A stretch of 64,000 nt of DNA, taken from Demequina sediminicola. GTDB lineage: Bacteria; Actinomycetota; Actinomycetes; Actinomycetales; Demequinaceae. Positions within the stretch are counted from its first letter, which is position 1. Each line of letters begins with the position of its first letter. Location: contig NZ_BBRB01000001.1 in the NCBI RefSeq assembly GCF_000975055.1, positions 310,001-374,000 on the forward strand, in the 5' to 3' direction. The notes under the pieces were generated by a model. The model had not been told where the DNA came from. It saw only the letters and a program-made list of their open reading frames with translations, and searched no databases. The position numbers were made by a program, and so were the translations under genes. Positions 46,326 through 55,482 of this stretch are shown here, in pieces.

Positions 46326-47882
46326 CTAGTGGAAGAAGTGCCTGGTGCCCGTGTGATAGAGCGTGATACCGGCAGAGTTCGCAGCCTCGATCACCTCTGC
46401 ATCGCGGACCGAACCACCAGGGGAAACGACCGCGGTCACACCGGCATCGATCAGAGTCTGCAAGCCATCCGCGAACGGGAAGAACGCATCCGAAGCCGCG
46501 ACTGCACCAGCCGCACGCTCCTCACCAGCGCGGGAGACTGCGAGCCCGCACGAGTCCACACGATTGACCTGGCCCATGCCGATGCCAACCGCCGCGCCAT
46601 CCTTGGCTAGCAAGATCGCGTTGGACTTCACCGCACGGCAAGCGCGCCAAGCAAAGTCGAGGTCAGCCAGCGTCGCGTCGTCGGCCGCAGTACCCGCGAC
46701 CAACTCCCAGGTGTCCACGGGGTCTCCCGGGGCGTCGATGGCATCGGCCTGCTGAACAAGCAAGCCACCCGTGATGCGGCGCCACTCCTCCGTGATCGGT
46801 GCGGGGTCAACCACAAGAAGGCGGATGTTCTTCTTAGCCTGGAGAACCTCAGCCGCGCCGTCTTCGAATGCAGGAGCCACCACCACTTCGGTGAAGATCT
46901 CCTTGATCTGCTCAGCAGCCTCCACCGTGATGGGGCGGTTCGCAGCAATCACGCCACCGAAAGCCGAGACCGGGTCGGTCGCGTGAGCCTTTGCATGCGC
47001 CTCAGCAATGGTCCCCGCAGTCGCAATCCCACAAGGATTCGCGTGCTTAATGATGGCAACGGCAGGACCCTCAAAGTCATACGCGGCACGCAAAGCGGCA
47101 TCAGCGTCCACGTAGTTGTTGAAGCTCATCTCCTTGCCGTGCAACTGGTGAGCCTGAGCGAGGCCGCCACGAGCAGAAGGGTCCACGTACACCGCAGCCG
47201 ACTGGTGCGGGTTCTCGCCATAACGGAGCGACTGAGTGCGGTCGAAGGACGATGCAACCCAGCCAGGAAGGTCCGCAAACGGGTCAGGAGCGACCTCGGA
47301 ACTCATCCACGACGCCACCGCGATGTCATAGTCGGCAGTGTGGCGGAACGCCTCCGCAGCCAACTCACGACGCTCGTCAAGCGTGAAGCCACCCTCAGCC
47401 AACGCATCGGTGACATCCGCGTAATAGGCAGGATCCACGACCACGGCCACTGACGGGTGGTTCTTGGCAGCAGCACGCACCATCGACGGACCACCAATGT
47501 CGATCTGCTCAATGATCTCGTCCTGCGCGGCGCCCGAGGCAACCGTCTCAACGAACGGATACAAGTTCACCACCACGAGATCAAACGGCGCGATCTCAAG
47601 CTCGTCCAACTGCGAACGGTGCGACTCGAGGCGACGGTCAGCCAAAATTCCGGCATGCACCCGCGGATGCAACGTCTTCACACGGCCATCGAGGCACTCT
47701 GGGAAACCCGTGATCTCCTCCACCGGCGTCACCGGTACGCCTGCGGCAGCAATGCGCGTCGCCGTCGACCCCGTTGAGACAATCTCAACCCCAGCATCGG
47801 CTAGGCCCCGAGCCAGATCCTCGATGCCAGTCTTGTCATACACCGAGATCAATGCCCTGCGCAGTGGCAGCCGTTCCGTCAT
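46326..47882 (-). CDS. purH: Bifunctional AICAR formyltransferase/IMP cyclohydrolase
   Basis: A 518-residue enzyme for the last two purine steps. The N-terminal IMP cyclohydrolase domain ([50 protein letters not shown]) is followed by the AICAR transformylase domain ([33 protein letters not shown]). ATG at 47882 overlaps the purN stop by 4 bp. Its substrate ZMP (AICAR) is the ligand of the riboswitch upstream of glyA. Confidence 0.96.
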   Translation of the reverse strand: MTERLPLRRALISVYDKTGIEDLARGLADAGVEIVSTGSTATRIAAAGVPVTPVEEITGFPECLDGRVKTLHPRVHAGILADRRLESHRSQLDELEIAPFDLVVVNLYPFVETVASGAAQDEIIEQIDIGGPSMVRAAAKNHPSVAVVVDPAYYADVTDALAEGGFTLDERRELAAEAFRHTADYDIAVASWMSSEVAPDPFADLPGWVASSFDRTQSLRYGENPHQSAAVYVDPSARGGLAQAHQLHGKEMSFNNYVDADAALRAAYDFEGPAVAIIKHANPCGIATAGTIAEAHAKAHATDPVSAFGGVIAANRPITVEAAEQIKEIFTEVVVAPAFEDGAAEVLQAKKNIRLLVVDPAPITEEWRRITGGLLVQQADAIDAPGDPVDTWELVAGTAADDATLADLDFAWRACRAVKSNAILLAKDGAAVGIGMGQVNRVDSCGLAVSRAGEERAAGAVAASDAFFPFADGLQTLIDAGVTAVVSPGGSVRDAEVIEAANSAGITLYHTGTRHFFH

Positions 47883-48517
47883 GCTGTGCCTTCCGTTGAG
47901 CCGATGGTCACTCGGCGTCCGACAATCGTCCATCCTTCGCGCGCCATACGACCCACCGTCTGGGCCACCAACGCGCGCTCCACGACCTTGATGCGTTCGT
48001 GGAGGGAATCTTCCGTGTCATTGTCCCAGACCTCAACCGCGCTCTGAGAAAGAATCGGCCCGGTGTCGACGCCCTTGTCGACCAACATGACCGTGCACCC
48101 CGTGATCTTGGCGCCATTGGCAAGCGCATCACGCACTCCATGCGCACCCGGATACGAAGGCAAGAGCGCAGGGTGCGTGTTCACAATGCGACCGCCATAC
48201 GCACTCAACGTGGGCTCGCCCAGGAGCTTCATGAACCCCGCGCACAACACCAGATCCGGCTCAAAAACCTCAATCGCCCTGACCAATGCCTCATCCCAAG
48301 CAACGCGGTCCGGGAAGTCACTCAGATCCACCACCGCCGTGGGAATCGAGGCCTCACGCGCAATGTCCAGACCAGCAGCATCGGCCCGATCCGAGACAAC
48401 GCCAACGACACGCGCACCGTAACCCTCGGCTACGCTCGCCTCAAGCACCGCCCGCATTGTGGATCCGGCGCCAGAAATGAGCACCACGAGTCGCTGAGTA
48501 TCACTCCGGTTTGTCAC
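47879..48517 (-). CDS. purN: Phosphoribosylglycinamide formyltransferase
   Basis: A 212-residue enzyme using 10-formyl-THF to formylate [20 protein letters not shown], the catalytic [19 protein letters not shown] block and [11 protein letters not shown] are visible. GTG start at 48517 with no strong ribosome-binding site. It leads purN-purH-DUF3017. Confidence 0.94.
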   Translation of the reverse strand: MTNRSDTQRLVVLISGAGSTMRAVLEASVAEGYGARVVGVVSDRADAAGLDIAREASIPTAVVDLSDFPDRVAWDEALVRAIEVFEPDLVLCAGFMKLLGEPTLSAYGGRIVNTHPALLPSYPGAHGVRDALANGAKITGCTVMLVDKGVDTGPILSQSAVEVWDNDTEDSLHERIKVVERALVAQTVGRMAREGWTIVGRRVTIGSTEGTA

Positions 48518-48567
48518 GAGGGCGAGCCTATCGGCATGCTGGTGTCACCACCTACCTCTGGAGCACC

Positions 48568-49059
48568 GTGGACGACAAAGAACCCACACGTCCTGCCGTA
48601 CCTGACAACGCACGCAAGTACCTCAACGGATTCATGCTCGCTTTGGCGCTCACGGTAGTGCTGTACCTGTTCTCCGTCCCCCTCGCCTATGGCATGTTCC
48701 TCACGGCACCCATCGCAATCGTGCTCGGAATCATCGTCCTCATCCGCACCAACGGCATCAAAGAACTCAGCGCCATGCGCCTCGCCGTTGTGTTCGGCCT
48801 CGCAATGTCAGGCTTCGCCATGTTCGTAGGCGCCGGCCTCGCACTCTTTCACGACACCATCGATGAACTGAGCACCTGCATGGCCCGCGCAGTCACCAAC
48901 TCAGCAGTCCAAACCTGTGAGAGCAATTACGAAGAAGGACTCAATGACACCATCGACGGCCTGTACGACCGCTTTGGCATCCCCAACCCCAACGACTCAT
49001 CATCGCCATCCGCCACGCCCTCACCCTCAGCGTCGGCTACCGCATCCGCGAGTAACTAA
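48568..49059 (+). CDS. Small membrane protein with Ser/Ala/Pro tail
   Basis: About 163 residues, not recognised. A charged N-terminus (DDKEPTRPAVPDNARKY) precedes three membrane spans (LNGFMLALALTVVLYLFSV, TAPIAIVLGIIVLI, MRLAVVFGLAMSGFAMFVG). An extracytoplasmic part contains two Cys (STCMA and QTCES), and the low-complexity tail reads SSSPSATPSPSASATASA. GTG at 48568 follows GGAG. Its stop overlaps the stop of the convergent DUF6350 gene by a few bases. Confidence 0.7.
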   Translation: MDDKEPTRPAVPDNARKYLNGFMLALALTVVLYLFSVPLAYGMFLTAPIAIVLGIIVLIRTNGIKELSAMRLAVVFGLAMSGFAMFVGAGLALFHDTIDELSTCMARAVTNSAVQTCESNYEEGLNDTIDGLYDRFGIPNPNDSSSPSATPSPSASATASASN

Positions 49060-50510
49060 GAGCGCTTCTCCGCTTTCGGAGCCGTGCGCGGTGCAGTGCG
49101 CGGTGCCTTACTCGGTGAGTTGCCGCGCGCGCTGCTCGGTGCCGAGGGCGTCGCGCGGGAACCCACCTGTGCGCCCTGAGTCACTGGCGACTCAGCAGAC
49201 GTCGCATCGCCGCTGGTTGCGCGACTGGTGGCTACCGGGCTGGGAGGTGCTGGACCGGCGGCTGGACTGGCGGGCACCGCAGCTGTGCGCATCGTGGATC
49301 TGCGAGATTCACCCTCTCGCTGCGATTGCCGCCCTTGCCACCACAACCACGCCGCAAGCACACCCGTCGCGATCACATACCCCGCGAAGACAAGCATGCC
49401 CATCGCAGCCATCAACGAGACAATGTCAGGCCCCGTCGTCTCCAAACGCCCCGGCCCGATAGCGCCCGACGCCATCGCCGCCAACCCCGCCGTCACCACG
49501 ATCACCACCACCAGTGCAACAGCATCGGCCGCGGCATCGGCCCACTCCAATGGTTTCCCTGTCCGCGTCAACCCGCGTGCGACACCCGCCACTACGACCA
49601 CGAGCAGCGGAAGCCACACCAACCACGACGCCTCCGCCGTAGGAAGAGCCGCGAACAACGGCAAATCCGGAAGCGCATCGGCCTGAACAACTCCCGGCGC
49701 ATACGCCGTTCCCTCACCCACCGAGAAACCCGGCCCCGCAATGTACGCCAACATCCACACCATGAACGTGGGCACGAACGCGAGCTGCCCCACAGCAAGC
49801 ACCACGCCACCCACCACATCCACACCCAGACCCGTCGCCGATGCAGCAACCTCATCGCCGTGCATCACCACAGTGACCACAGACGCCACCCCAGCCGCAG
49901 CCATGAGCCACGCCAGCGTTCCCGCGCCGCGGCGAAGACCCCGCACAAACCAATCTGACAGATCGAGCAGCCACTCAAAAGTCGCACCATGCGCACGCCA
50001 AATACCCCACGCCGCAGACGCCCCCGCCATCAGCGCGGCCACCGTCGCAGCGCGCACCACCTGACCGCCCCCCTCGGGCGTCGATCCCAACGAGATAGAG
50101 CCAATCACCACCACCCACGCCACATACGTGCCCGTCGCTAGGCCCCAACTCATCCAACTGCGAGTCGCAAACCGGCGCGCGCATGCCGCCACTACTGCGC
50201 AGCACAGCACCGTGAGGCCCGCAGGAAGCAAGGTGAACGTCACTCCCCCTGCGGTCGCTGGCAGCCCATGAGCCATCAACCAGATCATGCTTGCTGCGCT
50301 GAAGGCCGAGTTCCATTCCACGCCAGCGCTAGTCGACGCTCCAGGATCAGAAACAATCACCGCGAGCGACAGCACCACCACCGTGAGGTACGGGATGAGC
50401 GCGCCCTGCAAACCAGTCAACACTCCGCCAACCCAACCGGGGTAGCCCTCCAAGAAAGTGCGGGCCTTGCCAACGAAGGCACGCACGCGATGCTGGGAGG
50501 AATAAGGCAT
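49056..50510 (-). CDS. DUF6350-type polytopic membrane protein
   Basis: A 484-residue protein with about ten spans and a long, basic, Ala/Pro/Ser-rich cytosolic tail (about the last 80 residues, with APRTAPRTAPK). The segment WLMAHGLPATAGGVTFTLLPAGLT and the location between sucCD and purN-purH match DUF6350 (PerM-like cell-division-associated) proteins of actinomycetes. ATG at 50510; the frame is open to 50561. Function unproven. Confidence 0.75.
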   Translation of the reverse strand: MPYSSQHRVRAFVGKARTFLEGYPGWVGGVLTGLQGALIPYLTVVVLSLAVIVSDPGASTSAGVEWNSAFSAASMIWLMAHGLPATAGGVTFTLLPAGLTVLCCAVVAACARRFATRSWMSWGLATGTYVAWVVVIGSISLGSTPEGGGQVVRAATVAALMAGASAAWGIWRAHGATFEWLLDLSDWFVRGLRRGAGTLAWLMAAAGVASVVTVVMHGDEVAASATGLGVDVVGGVVLAVGQLAFVPTFMVWMLAYIAGPGFSVGEGTAYAPGVVQADALPDLPLFAALPTAEASWLVWLPLLVVVVAGVARGLTRTGKPLEWADAAADAVALVVVIVVTAGLAAMASGAIGPGRLETTGPDIVSLMAAMGMLVFAGYVIATGVLAAWLWWQGRQSQREGESRRSTMRTAAVPASPAAGPAPPSPVATSRATSGDATSAESPVTQGAQVGSRATPSAPSSARGNSPSKAPRTAPRTAPKAEKRS

Positions 50511-50844
50511 GGATCTATGGTCGCTCACTGCGCCACGGTTCCTGGGGAGCGGCTCGCGCACGGGTGTCGTCAGGGTGCTGATCGCGCGCTATGGGCAACG
50601 CGCGCCCGCGCACAGCGCTCGCACCCGCACTGCACCCGCACCCGCACCCGCACCCGCACCCGCACCGAAGCCGAAATGGTGCAGAACATGTCATTCCGGC
50701 CCGTTTTTGGCACATTTCGCACCACTTCGCGGGGAGGTGGCGCGGAGTGGCGTGGAGTGGCGCGGAGCGGGCGGGGAGGTGGCGGGGAGGTGGCGCGGAG
50801 CGGGCGGGGAGGTGGCGCGGCGCGGGCTCAAGCAGAAACGCCAA
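50511..50844. repeat. Gene-free stretch with two low-complexity repeats
   Basis: The 386-bp gap between DUF6350 and sucD holds no credible gene. A CCCGCA hexamer array runs from about 50633 to 50666. A G-rich purine-biased tract at about 50730-50820 contains a 27-bp sequence present twice with a 33-bp period (50758-50784 and 50791-50817). The tract has runs of GGGG compatible with G-quadruplex formation on the plus strand. The sucD terminator follows at 50845. Confidence 0.7.
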
Positions 50845-50878
50845 CGGCCCGCCACCCAGAGCGCTGGGTGGCGGGCCG
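50845..50878 (-). terminator. Terminator after sucD
   Basis: A perfect 15-bp GC-rich stem (50845-50859 with 50864-50878) and AGCG loop, 19 bp beyond the sucD stop. No T-tract. Confidence 0.8.
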
Positions 50879-50896
50879 CGTCAGACTGTACGGGAG

Positions 50897-51775
50897 TTAG
50901 CCGTTGATGATGGCTCGCATCAGGTCGGCCGTCTCAGTGGGCGTCTTACCCACCTTGACGCCGGCAGCCTCAAGGGCTTCCTTCTTGGCCTGCGCGGTGC
51001 CAGCGGAGCCCGACACGATGGCGCCAGCGTGGCCCATGGTCTTACCCTCGGGCGCCTCGAAGCCAGCAACGTAACCCACGACGGGCTTCGTGACGTGCTC
51101 CTTGATGTACGCCGCGGCGCGCTCCTCAGCGTCTCCACCGATTTCACCGATCATGACGATCGCCTCGGTCTCGGGGTCGTTCTGGAACGCCTCAAGGCAG
51201 TCGATGTGCGTGGTGCCGATGACGGGGTCGCCACCAATACCTACAGCCGTGGTGAAGCCGATGTCGCGCAGCTCGAACATCATCTGATAGGTCAGCGTGC
51301 CGGACTTGGACACGAGGCCGATCTTGCCCGAGCCCGTGATGTTGGCGGGGGTAATGCCGACGTTGGACTGCCCGGGAGTGATGAGGCCGGGGCAGTTGGG
51401 GCCGATGAGGCGAACGCCCTTGGACTGCGCGTATGCGAAGAACTCAGCGGTGTCCGCGACGGGCACGCCCTCGGTGATGATGACGGCCAGTTCGATGCCG
51501 GCGTCAACAGCTTCGATGACGGCGGCCTTGGTGAAGGCCGGGGGCACGAACAGCACGGTGACGTTAGCGCCGGTCTCGGCCATGGCATCAGCCACGGATC
51601 CGAACACGGGGATGTCTGTGCCATCGAAGTCAACGGAGGTGCCGGCCTTGCGGGGGTTCACGCCGCCGACGATGTTGGTGCCGGAGGCGAGCATGCGCGC
51701 GGTGTGCTTCTGCCCCTCCGAACCCGTCATGCCCTGGACAATGACCTTGGAGTCAGAGTTGATGAAAATCGCCAT
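50897..51775 (-). CDS. sucD: Succinyl-CoA synthetase alpha subunit
   Basis: A 292-residue TCA-cycle subunit that carries the phospho-His. [15 protein letters not shown] (CoA site), [12 protein letters not shown] and the active-site His in [17 protein letters not shown] are visible. ATG at 51775 follows AGGAG. It is 12 bp after sucC. Confidence 0.96.
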   Translation of the reverse strand: MAIFINSDSKVIVQGMTGSEGQKHTARMLASGTNIVGGVNPRKAGTSVDFDGTDIPVFGSVADAMAETGANVTVLFVPPAFTKAAVIEAVDAGIELAVIITEGVPVADTAEFFAYAQSKGVRLIGPNCPGLITPGQSNVGITPANITGSGKIGLVSKSGTLTYQMMFELRDIGFTTAVGIGGDPVIGTTHIDCLEAFQNDPETEAIVMIGEIGGDAEERAAAYIKEHVTKPVVGYVAGFEAPEGKTMGHAGAIVSGSAGTAQAKKEALEAAGVKVGKTPTETADLMRAIING

Positions 51776-51787
51776 GTCAGTTGCTCC

Positions 51788-52954
51788 TTAGGCGTTGGCC
51801 AGCTCGGCGGCCTTGGCCGCTGCGCCGTCCATGGTCTCGACGATGGTCACGAGCGGGTGGTTGGCGGCTGCGAGGATCTCGCGGCCCTCGTCCACAGCGT
51901 TGCCGTCCAGGCGGACAACCAGCGGCTTGGTCGCCGAAACGCCCAGCTGCTGCAACGCACCCACGATGCCCTTGGCAACCTCGACGCAGGACGTGATGCC
52001 ACCAAAGACGTTGACGAAGACGCTCTTGACCTGCGGGTCGTTGAGGATGACATCGAGGCCGTTAGCCATGACGGCGGCCGATGCGCCACCACCGATGTCG
52101 AGGAAGTTCGCAGGCTTGACGTTGCCGTGCTGCTCGCCTGCATAGGCGACGACGTCGAGGGTCGACATGACCAGGCCGGCGCCGTTTCCGATGATGCCGA
52201 CGGAGCCGTCGAGCTTCACGTAGTTGAGGTCGAGTGCCTTGGCCTTCGCTTCGAGCGGGTCGGCGGCGTCCTTGTCTTCGAGACCTGCGTGGTCTGCGTG
52301 ACGGAAGTATGCGTTCTCGTCGAGCGTGACCTTGCCATCAAGCGCGATGATGTCGCCGTCCTCGGTGCGGACCAGGGGGTTCACCTCGACGAGCGTGGCG
52401 TCCTCTTCGGCGTAGACGGTCCAGAGCTTGATGATCGACTCGGCGACAGCGTCCTTGAGGTCTTCTGGGAAGCCAGCTGCATCGACGATTTCCTTGGCCT
52501 TGGCCGCGTCGATGCCGACCAGCGGATCAACCGCCACGCGGGCAAGCGCGTCGGGGCGCTCGACGGCCAGTTGCTCGATCTCCATGCCGCCTTCAACAGA
52601 GCACATAGCGAGGTACTGACGTTGTGCGCGGTCGAGCAGGACGGAGAAGTAGAACTCCTCGGCGATCTTGGCGCCAGCGGCAATCATCACGCGGTGCACC
52701 GTGTGGCCCTTGATGTCCAGACCGAGGATTTCCTCGGCAGCAGCCTCTGCCTCAGCAGGCGAGTGTGCCAGCTTCACGCCACCGGCCTTGCCGCGGCCGC
52801 CGGTCTTCACCTGAGCCTTCACGACGACGGTGCCGCCGCCCAGTTTTTCTGCGGCAGCTTTTGCTTCCGCGGGGGTTTCGGCGACGATGCCGGGAAGCAC
52901 GGGAACACCGTGCTTTTCGAACATATCGCGCGCTTGGTACTCGTAGAGATCCAT
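51788..52954 (-). CDS. sucC: Succinyl-CoA synthetase beta subunit
   Basis: A 388-residue ATP-grasp subunit. It begins [19 protein letters not shown] and shows [37 protein letters not shown] and the C-terminal [18 protein letters not shown] and [15 protein letters not shown]. The ATG at 52954 fits the family; the frame is open to 53014. A long overlapping open frame on the plus strand is a composition artefact. Confidence 0.96.
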   Translation of the reverse strand: MDLYEYQARDMFEKHGVPVLPGIVAETPAEAKAAAEKLGGGTVVVKAQVKTGGRGKAGGVKLAHSPAEAEAAAEEILGLDIKGHTVHRVMIAAGAKIAEEFYFSVLLDRAQRQYLAMCSVEGGMEIEQLAVERPDALARVAVDPLVGIDAAKAKEIVDAAGFPEDLKDAVAESIIKLWTVYAEEDATLVEVNPLVRTEDGDIIALDGKVTLDENAYFRHADHAGLEDKDAADPLEAKAKALDLNYVKLDGSVGIIGNGAGLVMSTLDVVAYAGEQHGNVKPANFLDIGGGASAAVMANGLDVILNDPQVKSVFVNVFGGITSCVEVAKGIVGALQQLGVSATKPLVVRLDGNAVDEGREILAAANHPLVTIVETMDGAAAKAAELANA

Positions 52955-53059
52955 GTGCGTCCTTGCTTGTCGCGAACGGCACGCAGGTTTTGCGCGCCGC
53001 GGTTCGTGGGCCACAGCCTAATGCCTGCCACTGAATGATGAGTAACTGACGGCAGCTAC

Positions 53060-53410
53060 TCAGGACTCATAGTTTGGCGCTGTCCCCGCCTTCACAAATC
53101 CGGATTCGGACGCCACGATTACCAAGGGGGTACGATCGCCAACCTCCAGCTTGGTGAGAATTGATGCCACCTGGGATTTCACCGTCTCTAGAGAGGCAAC
53201 CAGCCCCGTCGCGATCTCTTGGTGAGAGCGCCCTTGAGCCAGCGCCGCGCCACCGAAGAAGGCCTCGTGCCCGCGTATCCCAGGAACACTGCGTCCACGG
53301 TGAGCGTCGTGCCGGCTTCTGCTGCGCTTGCGGGCTCGGCGCTCGCCAGGTAATCCAGGCATCCCATTTATCCCATTTTGTACCTTTTCACAAAGTTCGT
53401 TCACACTCAC
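53060..53410 (-). pseudogene. Degenerate LuxR/NarL-type response regulator remnant
   Basis: The minus-strand frame ends with a recognisable LuxR helix-turn-helix tail: GRSHQEIATGLVASLETVKS followed by QVASILTKLEVGDRT and an IVASESGFV-like end. The normal LTxREREVL start of the HTH is missing, and only a scrap resembling a receiver (VPGIRGHEAFF) precedes it, with a phosphorylatable Asp not visible. Together this looks like a response regulator reduced by internal deletion, possibly with a frameshift. An intact histidine kinase partner is not adjacent. A short functional HTH protein is a weaker alternative. Confidence 0.6.
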
Positions 53411-53602
53411 TTCGACAACCCCTCGTGGCCCAATAGTGTCAATTCACGGTCAAGACAAGGTCTGGCCGTGCGTTGGGCGCGATCGCTGCAGGGGGGATAG
53501 AACCTCGAACGCTATCGCGTGAACCGAACTCGGCACTGGTCATATGGAGTTGCGGTCCACCGATGCAACTGGAAAACCTCGAACCGTTACAAGGGTCACG
53601 AA

Positions 53603-53995
53603 ATGAAGATAACTCAGGACAAGACACTCCGGAACGTGCTCATCGGCTTCGGGGTAGCAGTCCTCGTAGCAATCCTCGCTGCCATGGCGTGGTTTGCGAC
53701 CGCGGGCTTTGCTGGATCACTGACCGTGGCGGATCTTCTCACCAATGAGGAAGAACTCAACCCCGTCGAGGACACTGCGGCGCTGTGCGGTGACCTCGGA
53801 TGCGTAGAAGCCTGGCGCACCGATTCCGGGAACTTTCTCGAATTCGCCTCAGAAGAGTCTGCTGAGCATTGGGCCCTCGTCCTCGGAGATGAAGGCAGGC
53901 GATGGGAGCAATTCGTACTCGACATGAGGGAAGTAGACCTCAGTTTCGAGGAGCGCGAAAACGTCATTGCCGTGCTCTACAACTACGACTCCTAG
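53603..53995 (+). CDS. Small single-span membrane protein
   Basis: 130 residues, not recognised. A short basic N-terminus (KITQDKTLRN) and one membrane span (VLIGFGVAVLVAILAAMAWFA) are followed by an acidic extracytoplasmic domain with a Cys pair (LCGDLGCVEAW) and several Trp. ATG at 53603 has an AGGG upstream. About 190 bp before it show no gene. It lies between the LuxR remnant and ldh, with nothing suggesting function. Confidence 0.65.
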   Translation: MKITQDKTLRNVLIGFGVAVLVAILAAMAWFATAGFAGSLTVADLLTNEEELNPVEDTAALCGDLGCVEAWRTDSGNFLEFASEESAEHWALVLGDEGRRWEQFVLDMREVDLSFEERENVIAVLYNYDS

Positions 53996-54005
53996 CGAGA
54001 CACAA

Positions 54006-54050
54006 AGAGTCCGGGATGTGGGCGCCGAACGCACCCATGTCCCGGACTCT
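54006..54050. terminator. Bidirectional hairpin between the small membrane gene and ldh
   Basis: AGAGTCCGGGA (54006-54016) pairs with TCCCGGACTCT (54040-54050), with weaker pairing of the inner GGGCG/CGCACCC. It serves the convergent genes ending at 53995 and 54063. Confidence 0.75.
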
Positions 54051-54062
54051 GCCGGCAGGAAG

Positions 54063-55013
54063 TTAGACGCCAAACTTGTCTGCGGTCTCCCGAATGGAGC
54101 GGGCCGAGGCTTCGAGCGCGGCGCGTTCGGCCTCGTTCATGGGGACGTCTGCATGGTGTTCGATGCCGTTGCGGCCGATGACGGCAGGCATGGACATGCA
54201 GACCTCGCCTACGTTGGGATAGTTCAGGAGCGTCGAGACGGGCATGATGCGGCGTTGGTCGCCCAGGATGGCTTCAACAATGCGTGCGCCAGCAGCGCCG
54301 ACGGCGTAGTTGGTCGCGCCTTTGCCCTCGATGATGGTGTACGCGGACCGCATGACGTCGTGATGGATCTGCTCGCGTGCTGCGTCGTCCATGACAATGT
54401 TGCCGTCGCGGTCGCGCCACTCGGTGAGCGGCTGTCCACCGATCGAGGCGGAGGACCAGAGCGCGACCTCGGAGTCTCCGTGTTCACCTGCGATGTAGGC
54501 GTGCACATTGCCGACGGCAACATCGCATTTGGCGGCCACTTGGTGGCGCAAGCGGGACGTGTCCAGTGCCGTGCCGGATCCGAACATCTGTTGGGGGTCC
54601 ATGCCGGACTTCTTGATAGCAGCAAGGGTGACCACGTCGACGGGGTTCGTCACGAGCAGGTAGATCGCGTTGGGTGCCACGTTGAGGAGCGGGGGGAGGA
54701 CTTTGTCCATCAGGCCGATGGTTGCGCCGGCGAGATCCATTCGGGTTTGGCCCGGCTGCTGCTTGGCGCCGGCAGTGACGACGATGACGTCGGAGTCGCG
54801 GCAGACCTCGACATCATCGGACCCCAGCACGGTGGCCTCGGGCATGAACTGGATGCCCTGTGCGAGGTCAAGTGCTTCTGCTTCGACCTTCGCCTTGTTG
54901 ATATCGTATAACGCTACGGTGCGCGCGAACCCGCGCATCAGCCCTGCGTAGGCGAGGGTGGACCCCACCGCTCCCGCACCAATGATTGAAACTTTTGAGG
55001 TCCTGGTTTCCAC
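54063..55013 (-). CDS. ldh: L-lactate dehydrogenase
   Basis: A 316-residue NAD-dependent enzyme reducing pyruvate to L-lactate. GAGAVGSTLAYAGLMRG is the Rossmann motif. The loop reads AKQQPGQTRMDL with Gln at the position that is Arg in malate dehydrogenase, favouring lactate. NPVDVVT, DTSRLR and the catalytic His in GEHGDSE follow. It is a single gene, so the organism can probably ferment sugars to lactate. Confidence 0.94.
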   Translation of the reverse strand: METRTSKVSIIGAGAVGSTLAYAGLMRGFARTVALYDINKAKVEAEALDLAQGIQFMPEATVLGSDDVEVCRDSDVIVVTAGAKQQPGQTRMDLAGATIGLMDKVLPPLLNVAPNAIYLLVTNPVDVVTLAAIKKSGMDPQQMFGSGTALDTSRLRHQVAAKCDVAVGNVHAYIAGEHGDSEVALWSSASIGGQPLTEWRDRDGNIVMDDAAREQIHHDVMRSAYTIIEGKGATNYAVGAAGARIVEAILGDQRRIMPVSTLLNYPNVGEVCMSMPAVIGRNGIEHHADVPMNEAERAALEASARSIRETADKFGV

Positions 55014-55098
55014 GACATTCCTCCTGGGTACGAACGACTAGAACAGCAACGCCGCCAGCCTAGCGCCACACTCGTCCCGGCGTGGGCCCCGCTCTCCT

Positions 55099-55463
55099 CC
55101 GCGAAATGGCTCCATTTCGCTGTTGTGCGAGCCCATAGGGGGCAAATCCTTCCACTAGAGCCGATGCTCCGGCCGGGGCGTGGCTGCGCAGCCAGCGAGA
55201 CTGGGCAGACCAGCAGTGCGAAGCCAGTCAGCACCGCGAGGCACGTCAGTCTGGGGACGCCATCCGGCAAGGCGAGGCACGTCAGCATGACGAGGCGGTC
55301 CGGCAAGGCGAGGCAGACCCGCCAAACACCGCCGAGGCAGCACTACGGAGAGGCGTCGCGTACAGGGAGATGTGCACGCGACGCCTCTCCCCGGCATCGG
55401 CCCTAGTGGCTAAAAATGCCCGTTAGGTGGCGCCTAGACAGCGAAATGGAGCCATTTGGCGGG
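55099..55463. mobile_element. MITE-like element with long inverted ends
   Basis: The left end (55099-55177, copy B) and right end (55389-55463, copy C, inverted) share the order CCGCSAAATGGCTCCATTT, CGCTGT, a variable stretch, GGGCA, CCACTAGRGCCGATG and a GGGG end. About 210 bp lie between, with no open frame of note. The interior contains three 36-bp-period units and a 15-bp perfect hairpin (55347-55361 with 55376-55390) that could end pcrA transcription. No transposase or clear target-site duplication was found, so mobility is inference. Confidence 0.55.
55224..55315. repeat. 36-bp-period tandem repeat inside the MITE-like element
   Basis: GCGAGGCA recurs at 55236, 55272 and 55308, exactly 36 bp apart. 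The first two share GCGAGGCACGTCAG and the last two share TCCGGCAAGGCGAGGCA (55263 and 55299). It is not CRISPR-like, since there are no distinct spacers. Confidence 0.65.
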
Positions 55464-55482
55464 GAAGAACGGGGGGTGGTTA
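55389..55482 (-). repeat. Intergenic repeat, copy C, at the pcrA stop
   Basis: Read on the minus strand it starts with the pcrA stop codon, TAACCACCCC, then GCCAAATGGCTCCATTT, CGCTGTCTAGG, AACGGGCATTT and CCACTAGGGCCG. Similarity to copy A includes the stop codon of the preceding gene in both cases. It also forms the right end of the MITE-like segment. Confidence 0.7.

Noticed and set aside
50591-53038. An 815-codon open frame on the plus strand
   Set aside because: It lies opposite sucC and sucD, which are fully recognisable, and its translation is low-complexity Gly/Asp/Val-rich with no family features. It is a high-GC shadow.
55014-55306. Minus-strand frame with repeated LTCLA motifs
   Set aside because: The repetition follows the 36-bp DNA repeat, there is no ribosome-binding site or family match, and the frame crosses the inverted-repeat end.
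55236-55315. 36-bp periodic repeats considered as a CRISPR array
   Set aside because: The units are contiguous and diverged with no unique spacers, and no cas genes are present.
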